A stretch of DNA of 64,000 bases, taken from the NCBI GenBank assembly GCA_037693485.1, contig CM075345.1, positions 92,524,001-92,588,000 on the forward strand, written 5' to 3'. Below the pieces are notes generated by a model, which had not been told where the DNA came from, made no database searches, and worked only from the letters and a program-made list of their open reading frames with translations. This document shows positions 44,603 to 54,832 of this stretch, one piece after another. Source of the DNA: Kitagawia praeruptora. Lineage: Eukaryota > Streptophyta > Magnoliopsida > Apiales > Apiaceae. Positions within the stretch are counted from its first letter, which is position 1. Each line of letters starts with the position of its first letter. The translations under genes were made by a program, and so were the position numbers.

Positions 44603-46823
44603 TGTAATAACCCTAACTTCAGTAATGCTACAGTGGTCACATGAATAGTAAATTTCGAGGATTTAGAGAAATGGTATATAGGTACTCTATAAAGGAAATG
44701 GAAAATGAATAAACAGAAACCATATTAGTAGTGTACATTGAAAATAAGTGACTCGAAATGACGTTAGATTTCAGAAATTCCTGAAGCATGAAATTTTGAG
44801 GATTTTGATTTCGAATAAGCTTCTATTGGACACTAAGGAGCATGGAAACATTATAAGAATTATATATTGAGGGATTAGTGAATTTAGAATTGAGCCAGGG
44901 GATTTTTAAGTTAAGAGAATACCAATGGAAATTTGGATTGTTAAATGGTTTCAAAACCACTGAGATAATGAGGTACATTCGAAACGAATCACAATTAGAC
45001 GAGTATGGAGATTAAACAACCAAGATTAGTAATATAACAAGGATAATTACCACATTAACATTTACCAAGGTTAAGGATACTTACTAAGGTAATTAGACAA
45101 GCTTCTAAAACACTCTTCTAAGTGACATCATCCATATCATCACTATCCACTAAGTCTAAACCAAGGAATTATCTAGAATTATTAGTAATTATCCATCCAA
45201 AAACCTACAAAATATCTACTAAAATTAGATTAGCCAACCAAGAACAAAAACACTCTCCATCATCCTTTCTTTTACTACATTCGGCACAAGTGAGGAGACA
45301 AGGGGAAAACCAACTTCCAACCATTCTAAAATCACAAGATTAATCAAGTGAGTTCTATAATTCATATTTAAGATATCCTATAAGTTTTAGCTTCAATCTC
45401 CATGCCATTCTTGAGTTAGAAATTCATGAAGTAGATGATGAATAGTAACTTTTAAGAACAAATTTTGTCTTTCTTGAATTCTTTGCATGATCTAGACTAT
45501 ACCAAGGTAGTATAAGAGCTTTGTGAGGTTATTCATGTTAGTATACTCTTTAAAGTTGATGATTAGCTTGAAACCCTAGCTTGAATCATTTGGAATATGA
45601 TGATTTTTAGTTGGTTTATAAGATAAGTAGTATTAGATCATTTAATCTTATTGTTATAGTTGTTTATATGTGTTGGAATGATTATGGAGATGTGTTGTAC
45701 TTGGAACCATGGCTGGAATGTAGTCCACATGGTGTGGGGTTTGATTATGGTGTTTGATGATGGTTTTGGAGTGGTGAAATTTTGGAAAGTATGAAATTAC
45801 AGCAGTTATAATGTCCGATTTTCGTTAGAACTACAAACTGCCCTGTTTTTGGACACCAATGCAGTACGGTACCTTACTGTCTAGCACACTTAGTGACCAT
45901 GAAATGATAGAGCTTAGTTCATAGATCGTTTTGATATAAGGTGCGTTAAAATCTGACGTACGGTTTAGGAGAAAAGTCAATTTTAGTGAAAGACGTTCGA
46001 AAGTCGAGAAATCGTAATTGTACCAAATTTGAGGTTATAGTTACCATACTTTAACATGTTTAAAAGCCACGAAATTTTGGGATATGGTAGTAGTGTGGTC
46101 AAAGAACTAATACCAGTTGACCTTGCATTAAAATTCGAATTCTAAAATTTATAAGAAATTTTACAGTCGAGTGTGGTTGTTAGGGGAAGTGGTAAAAACC
46201 CCTGAAACTTCGATTGAGCTTATAAATGATTAAGTTCTTGAGCCTTTGGGATAATAATAATACGTTAAACATACATTGAAGTGTAAAGGGTTTTGTTATA
46301 CAAAAGGATAGTGAGTAAGAGATGTAGTGTTCTAATGACGGTCATTTTGTGTTTATAGAAATTCCGGAGGAGGAACCAGCCCTACTGTCAGGATACAGAA
46401 ATCGAGGCAAGATCCTTCTATCTCTACTTTAAAAATTATTTATCTTCGGAATAATAATGATATCATGGCATATATTTATGTATATGTGATGCTTTTGTTG
46501 CTATATTGCAAAGAGTATATTTTCTTGATTTTGGAAAGTTAAAGAGAGAAGGATATGTTTCCTGAAATATGAATATAGAGATGATTACGAATGGAGCGTA
46601 TATGCTCTAAGGTAAAAGAGATATGAAAGAGAATGGTATCAGTTGTTATCTAGGGTTATATGGTTTATAATGCTATATTATAAACATTCTTTTTAGTGTA
46701 TGTTATATACATATATTTTATAGAAGTAATGTGCGAAAATGGAAATGAGATAAGTGAATGACATATGGAAATGTGAAATGGTGTTGATAAATTGAATAAT
46801 GATCTTATAAAAAGGGGGGATAG

Positions 46824-46917
46824 CAATAAAAAGCGTAAGAGGCTGTGTGCTGCACAGTCCAGCAATCAATCAATAAAAAGCGTAAGAGGCTGTGTGCTGC
46901 ACAGTCCAGCAATCAAT
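46824..46917 (+). repeat. 47-bp tandem duplication inside G2 5' LTR
   Basis: Two adjacent copies of a unit containing AGCGTAAGAGGCTGTGTG and GCACAGTCCAGCAATCAA. The unit can form a CTGTG/CACAG stem. G3 has one copy only. Confidence 0.95.
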
Positions 46918-47050
46918 ATTTTAAATCGGCCCAAGAGTTGCCGAAGGAGGATGTAGTGGTAGACCTTCCTCCAGGGGGATGTAGTGGTAGACCTTCCTCC
47001 TTCTACCGGTAGTAAAAATGGACGGATACGGAGGGCGACTGATCATCGTG
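46918..47050 (+). repeat. Conserved LTR core module (G2, 5' LTR)
   Basis: It contains CGGCCCAAGAGTTGCCG, two copies of GGATGTAGTGGTAGACCTTC, the palindrome CTACCGGTAG, and GGCGACTGATCATCGTG. Confidence 0.7.
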
Positions 47051-47489
47051 CCTCACGTATTCGGCAACAGTGAAAACCCCTACAATATGTGAATAAAGAA
47101 TAAATGATAAAGTCAGATTGATATACTGGAAAGGGAAAATGATATGAAAGATGGAATTATTGATATAGATAAAGAGAAACTGATTTTATATTATTTTATA
47201 AAATTACTGTACAGGAGGGAAATGAGAAGATGATAGTGAGGGATTTATTCAAGTATTTATGTTATTTTAAAATATTACACAAAAAGGGTATATTGGTTGT
47301 TATAATATTTAAGAAGAGAAACTGATACTGTATTACCTTAGATTTCTTTCTTATAATAGTAAGTGGATGATGTATTATTAAATAAGAGTTTTATTCTTCC
47401 TTAAAGTTTATAAATTGGTTACTGCTTACATATGTATATACATGTATACTTGGTTACATTTTAAATTCTAGTTTTCAATATTATCTTGC

Positions 47490-47506
47490 TGAGCTATTAT
47501 AGCTCA
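47490..47506 (+). repeat. Conserved LTR hairpin (G2, 5' LTR)
   Basis: TGAGCTATTATAGCTCA, seven-base arms with a three-base loop. Repeated in the 3' LTR near 54360-54376. Confidence 0.65.
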
Positions 47507-47960
47507 CTCTTGCTACTTATCTATATACAGCTAGGTATGCCCATACTACGCAGAACGCCCCGCAAGAGGGTAAGGGAAAGGCGACCTTCTGAGAGCTCGT
47601 TAGCATCAATCCCCGAGGTAGATGACCATCGCAAGGGGTTTAGTGGGCTTATGTATATTAAGTGTGTAAGTTTGAAAGATTGTAATAAATTTGGTTGTTT
47701 AAAATGCTTCTTGTAGAAGCATCACTCAACAATGTACTGAAGTATGATTCTGGGTTGTAATAACTTTTTAAATTCTAAACTCTTATTATGGTGAATGTTG
47801 TTCTCTGAGCATATGACTGGTGTGTGTGTGTATTACTGTGGGGTCAATTGCATAAGTATTAATTATAAAAAAAAAAAAAAACCCAAGAGATATTGAATTT
47901 GAATGGAAGTTGGTTCGTGATGGCCCAAATTCATGACCCCGGATTTGGGGCTGTTACAGT

Positions 47961-47972
47961 TGGTATCAGAGC
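47961..47972 (+). other. G2 primer-binding site (tRNA-iMet)
   Basis: TGGTATCAGAGC, two bases after the LTR end. Confidence 0.95.
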
Positions 47973-48152
47973 TAAGAGTCATAATGCTCAGGAACAAGAG
48001 TGATAATAATATTGTATCATTTATAATATTAAATTTTGAACTTCCATCAAGTTCAGGGGTGGTATAACGCAGGTAGTATTTATTTTAAGTATTGTTTATA
48101 ATTTTATAGACCGTTACTAATAGAATTTTATGTTTTATTATAGGGCGTAGAG

Positions 48153-49115
48153 ATGGGAGAGCCCAGTCATGTTCGTGAGATTGGAGAGCCGGGTCAGGAC
48201 CCCCAGTGGCTAGGACTACCTGAGCAGGAGATTAGAGACTTGTTGCTGGTAGGTGTAGAGGTTCCAGAGTATGCTATCACTGACCTCAGGAGGAGAGTTC
48301 GCGCAGAGGCCATGGAGAGACACCAGATCAGGATGAGACTTGAGGAGGCAGAGGAGCGCAGACAGAGAGATGCTGTGGCCATAGTGCCATACACTGGTAG
48401 ACCATATGTAGGACCTGATGGGGCCGGTCCTTCCCGAGTGCGGTCGGATATTCCTGAGGAGGAGATGCCCTTGCGTAAGAGGCCTAGGTTATCTGTTATA
48501 CCTGAGGAGCCGATTGAGTGGAGGGACATTCATGTGACTCCTACTCCTGTCCCACCTGTCCCAGTGCCATCACCAGTTCCATCTCCTCTACCTAGCCCCG
48601 ACCCTTTTGAGGATCCAGCTGAGCAGTTCACTCCACCGGGACACTTTATCATGTCAGAGGATGAGTTGGAGGATGACCCTTCCGAGGATGCGGACACAGA
48701 GCCAGTTCCTCCATCCCCACCATTTGCACCACCACCACCTCCACCAGTGGATGCACCCCCACTTGTAGATGTACCTCCCCCAGATGCTATGCCACCTCAG
48801 GAGGCACCTATGTTTCCAGCTGGCCAGTTGCCAGCTATTTTCTTGTCAGAGTACTTTGCCCTTCAGGGACAGCTGGATGAGTCCCGTCGGACTATAGATA
48901 CGCTTATACAGAGGTTAGACAGGGCGAGAGGAGGAGGAGGTGTGATACCAGATGGGTTGAATTTGAGCATAGTCAGTATCGAGCTACGGGCACTCGGTGA
49001 CATTAGGACGATGTTGGGAGACAGAGGGGATCCAGTATGGAGGGCTCAGATAGTTGATACAGTCACCACTATGGTAGCGCAGATCAGGGACGTTATCAGG
49101 GCGTCGTTACCATGA
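48153..49115 (+). CDS. G2 ORF1: 320-residue proline-rich protein of unknown function, upstream of gag
   Basis: This is an intact ORF starting MGEPSHVREIGEPG, about 180 bp after the PBS. Residues 60-90 are charged and helical (Arg/Glu-rich). About 125-165 and 185-220 are dense Pro stretches, with an acidic segment between (SEDELEDDPSEDADTE). The last 90 residues could form helices (SEYFALQGQLDESRRTIDTL). I know no family for it and see no catalytic, zinc or membrane motif. A gene upstream of gag is unusual for chromoviruses; Ogre/Tat elements have one, but I see no similarity. The codon usage is richer in G/C than the surroundings. An acceptor-like TATTATAG just precedes the ATG region. Confidence 0.7.
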   Translation: MGEPSHVREIGEPGQDPQWLGLPEQEIRDLLLVGVEVPEYAITDLRRRVRAEAMERHQIRMRLEEAEERRQRDAVAIVPYTGRPYVGPDGAGPSRVRSDIPEEEMPLRKRPRLSVIPEEPIEWRDIHVTPTPVPPVPVPSPVPSPLPSPDPFEDPAEQFTPPGHFIMSEDELEDDPSEDADTEPVPPSPPFAPPPPPPVDAPPLVDVPPPDAMPPQEAPMFPAGQLPAIFLSEYFALQGQLDESRRTIDTLIQRLDRARGGGGVIPDGLNLSIVSIELRALGDIRTMLGDRGDPVWRAQIVDTVTTMVAQIRDVIRASLP

Positions 49116-49647
49116 TTAGGAGTAGTAGTTTTGGATACTAATCAGACTAGTCATCTTGTGGATGTCATTTTGGGGATTAGGTTAGTTGTTTACTGTCTTA
49201 ATCCCAGTCTGATTAGAGGACAGCTAGTAGTGCTTTTGTTATAGCGAGTTAGTATGTACAGTTATGCTTTTGGGGTTTCGAACCTTGTACTTTATGATGT
49301 ATGATATTAGTAGTAAAAGACGTTGTACCCAAGTTGTAAAATATTATGTAAATTAATGAAGTTTATGTACTTTGCCTAATTTTATCGTATTTTGATATTA
49401 AATGTTGAGATTCGAAAATGTTGATATATATGAGGTGATTGACTTAAAAGAAAAGGTTATGGTGCTAAAGGTACTAAGCTTATTTGTCAAAGTTGTATTA
49501 TGATTAAATATTACTTGTGTGGAGTTAAAAAAATACTGGGATACATAAATAAGATTAACTAATGATATAGTTGTGCATATATGGAAATGATGTATATTGT
49601 ACCCTAAATTTGGGTGATTAATGAAGAATATTATTATATACAGAATC
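49116..49647 (+). other. Spacer between G2 ORF1 and gag; no gene
   Basis: AT-rich; nothing recognised. It separates the two ORFs by about 530 bp, so gag would need its own initiation, reinitiation or splicing. Confidence 0.5.
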
Positions 49648-50913
49648 ATGCCGCCTAAGCGTAATAATAGGATGAATGCAAGGGAAAATGAGAGAGAGGA
49701 AGCAAGTCAGAATAGGCAGGGTGAAAACGCTCATAATGAACAAGATCATGAGGAAGAAGAAGATGAATCAACTGGCCAACAGGGAAATCAGGGTGGTAAC
49801 CCTTTTAACCAATTTATGGAACTATTGAGGCAAAATTTGGCTAATCCACAGAATCCGCCACAACCACCTGTTCTTCCCAACCAGGCAGCTAACTCTTTTC
49901 GTGCCTTTAAGTCATTAAAACCCCCAGAGTTTGAGGGAACCACTAACCCAGTAGCAGCCAGGGCATGGCTGAAAGAAATGGAGAAGGCTTTTGAGATACT
50001 GAGGGTAGAGGAAGATCAGAAGACAGTCTTTGCAGCCTATCTCCTAAAGGGAGAAGCAAATTATTGGTGGGAAGCTAAGAAAAATCTCGAGGGAGCGGGA
50101 GTGATAACTTGGGAGCGTTTCACTAGGGTGTTTCTAGACAAATATTCCCCTAGGTACTTGGAGAACCAGATGGAAATAAAATTTTTGGAGCTAAAGCAGG
50201 AAAACCTATCAGTGGCAGAGTATGAAACTAAGTTTACAGAACTGTCTAGGTTTGTTCCAGAATTCGTGCGCACTGAAGAGCAACGAGCGAAAAGGTTCCA
50301 ACAAGGATTGAAACCATGGCTACGTACTAGAGTGGCACCATTTGAGTTGACCGAGTATGCTGCGGTAGTTCATAAGGCATCCATTATCGAAGCTGAGAGT
50401 GAACAGACTCAAATAGGACGAGAGAGTAAGAAAAGAAAATTTGAAGGTCAGAAGGGAGGTTCAAGTGAGGGAAGCTATTTTAACAAATTTGGTAAAGGAC
50501 AAAAACCCCAGTTTGGAGGAAAGTCAGGGAATAATAAGACTACCAGTGAGACTGTGAATCAGGGTGGTAGATCCACAGGAACCTTCCAGTCTAATCAATC
50601 GCGACCACCATTGCCAGATTGCAACACGTGTGGTAAGAAGCATATCGGAGAGTGTAAGATGTTAGAAGTAACTTGCTTTAATTGTGGACAGAAAGGACAT
50701 TATCGGGACAGGTGTCCATCAGCTGAAAAGAAGTGTTATCAATGTGGAAGATTAGGACATTTTGCTAGGGATTGTCGTTTTGGTGGGTCGTCTGCGTCAG
50801 GACAGAGTGTGACTGCTTCAAACAGGCCTACTGCTAGAGTGTATAACATGACTTTAGGAGAGGCATTGAGAAAGCCGGATACAGATGCAGGTGAACATTT
50901 TTCTAGTATTTAA
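49648..50913 (+). CDS. G2 gag (chromovirus type), intact
   Basis: The start is set at ATG 49648 (MPPKRNNRMN), nine codons inside the longest frame, because Del/Tekay gag proteins usually begin MPP(K/R)R. 421 residues. Acidic, Gln/Asn-rich N-terminus, then the retrotransposon gag domain (PPEFEGTTNP, ARAWLKEMEKAFE, YLLKGEANYWWE, WERFTRVFLDKYSPRY, FVRTEEQRAKRFQQGL). Three Cys clusters follow: CNTCGKKHIGEC (variant), CFNCGQKGHYRDRC and CYQCGRLGHFARDC (both CX2CX4HX4C). It ends shortly after RVYNMTLGEAL, where related polyproteins run on into protease, so the frame has been closed by the deletion of pol. It forms the particle shell and binds element RNA in the cytoplasm. Confidence 0.92.
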   Translation: MPPKRNNRMNARENEREEASQNRQGENAHNEQDHEEEEDESTGQQGNQGGNPFNQFMELLRQNLANPQNPPQPPVLPNQAANSFRAFKSLKPPEFEGTTNPVAARAWLKEMEKAFEILRVEEDQKTVFAAYLLKGEANYWWEAKKNLEGAGVITWERFTRVFLDKYSPRYLENQMEIKFLELKQENLSVAEYETKFTELSRFVPEFVRTEEQRAKRFQQGLKPWLRTRVAPFELTEYAAVVHKASIIEAESEQTQIGRESKKRKFEGQKGGSSEGSYFNKFGKGQKPQFGGKSGNNKTTSETVNQGGRSTGTFQSNQSRPPLPDCNTCGKKHIGECKMLEVTCFNCGQKGHYRDRCPSAEKKCYQCGRLGHFARDCRFGGSSASGQSVTASNRPTARVYNMTLGEALRKPDTDAGEHFSSI

Positions 50914-51458
50914 ATTTTAGTGTAAATGTTTGGTTAGGAATCAGTGTGGTCAATAAATGGTATAGGTAGGTTGATAATCTAGATAAGGAAAATCAGTATC
51001 TGTTGGGTCTAGAAATTCTATAAAAAGGAGAATAATAGTATTTTGGGGGTAAACCATAGACTCATTTAAATACGAACAGGAAATATATATTATAGGTAAT
51101 ATTTTCTTACAATTGTTTCAAAGAATCTTATTCTAGTTGGATTTCTGGAAGATTTTACAGAAACAAGATATAATAAGAGCGAAATATGTATATTTTATGT
51201 CATGATAGAGATCAACATACGGATAAACCATAAGTGAGATACACTACCATTCAGGAGAGGCCAATGTGGTGGCCGATACCCATAACTAAAAGAGGGATGT
51301 TGATGAATGACGAGCAAGTTTATGTTGGTATAATTCTGCGCAAACAAGATAGAGATATTATGAAGGAAAAAGGATGGGGAAAGTAATATAGAGTTATAAG
51401 GAGTAGATAAAAAGGTATCTATGGACAATTCTGACGTGATTCCGGGACGGAATCCTTT
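50914..51458 (+). other. G2 region between gag and polypurine tract; no intact gene
   Basis: Only an RNase H remnant is recognisable (51237-51300). Confidence 0.6.
51237..51300 (+). pseudogene. Remnant of gypsy RNase H C-terminus (G2)
   Basis: It translates to EIHYHSGEANVVADTHN then a stop, versus HSGKANVVADTLSKK in G3. It shows that G2 descends from an element with pol. Confidence 0.8.
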
Positions 51459-51472
51459 TAAGGGGGGAAGGA
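51459..51472 (+). other. G2 polypurine tract
   Basis: AAGGGGGGAAGGA next to the 3' LTR start TGTAATAACC. Confidence 0.9.
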
Positions 51473-54400
51473 TGTAATAACCCTAACTTCAGTAATGCTA
51501 CAGTGGTCACATGAATAGTAAATTTCGAGGATTTAGAGAAATGGTATATAGGTACTCTATAAAGGAAATGGAAAATGAATAAACAGAAACCATATTAGTA
51601 GTGTACATTGAAAATAAGTGACTCGAAATGACGTTAGATTTCAGAAATTCCTGAAGCATGAAATTTTGAGGATTTTGATTTCGAATAAGCTTCTATTGGA
51701 CACTAAGGAGCATGGAAACATTATAAGAATTATATATTGAGGGATTAGTGAATTTAGAATTGAGCCAGGGGATTTTTAAGTTAAGAGAATACCAATGGAA
51801 ATTTGGATTGTTAAATGGTTTCAAAACCACTGAGATAATGAGGTACATTCGAAACGAATCACAATTAGACGAGTATGGAGATTAAACAACCAAGATTAGT
51901 AATATAACAAGGATAATTACCACATTAACATTTACCAAGGTTAAGGATACTTACTAAGGTAATTAGACAAGCTTCTAAAACACTCTTCTAAGTGACATCA
52001 TCCATATCATCACTATCCACTAAGTCTAAACCAAGGAATTATCTAGAATTATTAGTAATTATCCATCCAAAAACCTACAAAATATCTACTAAAATTAGAT
52101 TAGCCAACCAAGAACAAAAACACTCTCCATCATCCTTTCTTTTACTACATTCGGCACAAGTGAGGAGACAAGGGGAAAACCAACTTCCAACCATTCTAAA
52201 ATCACAAGATTAATCAAGTGAGTTCTATAATTCATATTTAAGATATCCTATAAGTTTTAGCTTCAATCTCCATGCCATTCTTGAGTTAGAAATTCATGAA
52301 GTAGATGATGAATAGTAACTTTTAAGAACAAATTTTGTCTTTCTTGAATTCTTTGCATGATCTAGACTATACCAAGGTAGTATAAGAGCTTTGTGAGGTT
52401 ATTCATGTTAGTATACTCTTTAAAGTTGATGATTAGCTTGAAACCCTAGCTTGAATCATTTGGAATATGATGATTTTTAGTTGGTTTATAAGATAAGTAG
52501 TATTAGATCATTTAATCTTATTGTTATAGTTGTTTATATGTGTTGGAATGATTATGGAGATGTGTTGTACTTGGAACCATGGCTGGAATGTAGTCCACAT
52601 GGTGTGGGGTTTGATTATGGTGTTTGATGATGGTTTTGGAGTGGTGAAATTTTGGAAAGTATGAAATTACAGCAGTTATAATGTCCGATTTTCGTTAGAA
52701 CTACAAACTGCCCTGTTTTTGGACACCAATGCAGTACGGTACCTTACTGTCTAGCACACTTAGTGACCATGAAATGATAGAGCTTAGTTCATAGATCGTT
52801 TTGATATAAGGTGCGTTAAAATCTGACGTACGGTTTAGGAGAAAAGTCAATTTTAGTGAAAGACGTTCGAAAGTCGAGAAATCGTAATTGTACCAAATTT
52901 GAGGTTATAGTTACCATACTTTAACATGTTTAAAAGCCACGAAATTTTGGGATATGGTAGTAGTGTGGTCAAAGAACTAATACCAGTTGACCTTGCATTA
53001 AAATTCGAATTCTAAAATTTATAAGAAATTTTACAGTCGAGTGTGGTTGTTAGGGGAAGTGGTAAAAACCCCTGAAACTTCGATTGAGCTTATAAATGAT
53101 TAAGTTCTTGAGCCTTTGGGATAATAATAATACGTTAAACATACATTGAAGTGTAAAGGGTTTTGTTATACAAAAGGATAGTGAGTAAGAGATGTAGTGT
53201 TCTAATGACGGTCCTTTTGTGTTTATAGAAATTCCGGAGGAGGAACCAGCCCTACTGTCAGGATACAGAAATCGAGGCAAGATCCTTCTATCCCTACTTT
53301 AAAAATTATTTATCTTCGGAATAATAATGATATCATGGCATATATTTATGTATATGTGATGCTTTTGTTGCTATATTGCAAAGAGTATATTTTCTTGATT
53401 TTGGAAAGTTAAAGAGAGAAGGATATGTTTCCTGAAATATGAATATAGAGATGATTACGAATGGAGCGTATATGCTCTAAGGTAAAAGAGATATGAAAGA
53501 GAATGGTATCAGTTGTTATCTAGGGTTATATGGTTTATAATGCTATATTATAAACATTCTTTTTAGTGTATGTTATATACATATATTTTATAGAAGTAAT
53601 GTGCGAAAATGGAAATGAGATAAGTGAATGACATATGGAAATGTGAAATGGTGTTGATAAATTGAATAATGATCTTATAAAAAGGGGGGATAGCAATAAA
53701 AAGCGTAAGAGGCTGTGTGCTGCACAGTCCAGCAATCAATCAATAAAAAGCGTAAGAGGCTGTGTGCTGCACAGTCCAGCAATCAATATTTTAAATCGGC
53801 CCAAGAGTTGCCGAAGGAGGATGTAGTGGTAGACCTTCCTCCAGGGGGATGTAGTGGTAGACCTTCCTCCTTCTACCGGTAGTAAAAATGGACGGATACG
53901 GAGGGCGACTGATCATCGTGCCTCACGTATTCGGCAACAGTGAAAACCCCTACAATATGTGAATAAAGAATAAATGATAAAGTCAGATTGATATACTGGA
54001 AAGGGAAAATGATATGAAAGATGGAATTATTGATATAGATAAAGAGAAACTGATTTTATATTATTTTATAAAATTACTGTACAGGAGGGAAATGAGAAGA
54101 TGATAGTGAGGGATTTATTCAAGTATTTATGTTATTTTAAAATATTACACAAAAAGGGTATATTGGTTGTTATAATATTTAAGAAGAGAAACTGATACTG
54201 TATTACCTTAGATTTCTTTCTTATAATAGTAAGTGGATGATGTATTATTAAATAAGAGTTTTATTCTTCCTTAAAGTTTATAAATTGGTTACTGCTTACA
54301 TATGTATATACATGTATACTTGGTTACATTTTAAATTCTAGTTTTCAATATTATCTTGCTGAGCTATTATAGCTCACTCTTGCTACTTATCTATATACAG

Positions 54401-54827
54401 CTAGGTATGCCCATACTACGCAGAACGCCCCGCAAGAGGGTAAGGGAAAGGCGACCTTCTGAGAGCTCGTTAGCATCAATCCCCGAGGTAGATGACCATC
54501 GCAAGGGGTTTAGTGGGCTTATGTATATTAAGTGTGTAAGTTTGAAAGATTGTAATAAATTTGGTTGTTTAAAATGCTTCTTGTAGAAGCATCACTCAAC
54601 AATGTACTGAAGTATGATTCTGGGTTGTAATAACTTTTTAAATTCTAAACTCTTATTATGGTGAATGTTGTTCTCTGAGCATATGACTGGTGTGTGTGTG
54701 TATTACTGTGGGGTCAATTGCATAAGTATTAATTATAAAAAAAAAAAAAACCCAAGAGATATTGAATTTGAATGGAAGTTGGTTCGTGATGGCCCAAATT
54801 CATGACCCCGGATTTGGGGCTGTTACA
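51473..54827 (+). repeat. G2 3' LTR
   Basis: 3355 bp, near-identical to 44603-47958; one base shorter in the poly-A run. It includes the 47-bp duplication (53694-53787), CTACCGGTAG (53873-53882) and the hairpin near 54360. Confidence 0.97.
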
Positions 54828-54832
54828 ACTAG
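54828..54832. repeat. Target-site duplication ACTAG, right copy (G2)
   Basis: Matches 44598-44602. Confidence 0.97.

Larger units (their letters stand above)
44603..47958 (+). repeat. G2 5' LTR
   Basis: It starts TGTAATAACCCTAACTTC and ends GGGGCTGTTACA. It holds a 47-bp tandem duplication (46824-46917), the conserved core with CTACCGGTAG at 47003-47012, and the TGAGCTATTATAGCTCA hairpin at 47490-47506. The start resembles the G3 LTR start. Confidence 0.97.
44603..54827 (+). mobile_element. G2: very young non-autonomous Ty3/gypsy chromovirus relative (gag plus ORF1, no pol)
   Basis: It has two LTRs of 3356 and 3355 bp, TSD ACTAG, iMet PBS, an upstream ORF (48153-49115), gag (49648-50913), an RNase H remnant and a polypurine tract. 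By eye the LTRs differ at two bases (near 46307/53213 and 46432/53292, both positions approximate) and in one poly-A run, so insertion is extremely recent. Protease, RT, RNase H and integrase are missing, so mobility must have relied on enzymes from another element. Confidence 0.93.

Noticed and set aside
45122..45343. Small ORF (73 codons) repeated at 51992-52213
   Set aside because: It is repeated only because it lies in both G2 LTRs; no motif or homology supports a protein.
47486..47716. 76-codon basic ORF at the end of the G2 LTRs (also 54356-54586)
   Set aside because: It overlaps the conserved hairpin, has no known domain, and no equivalent is open in G1.
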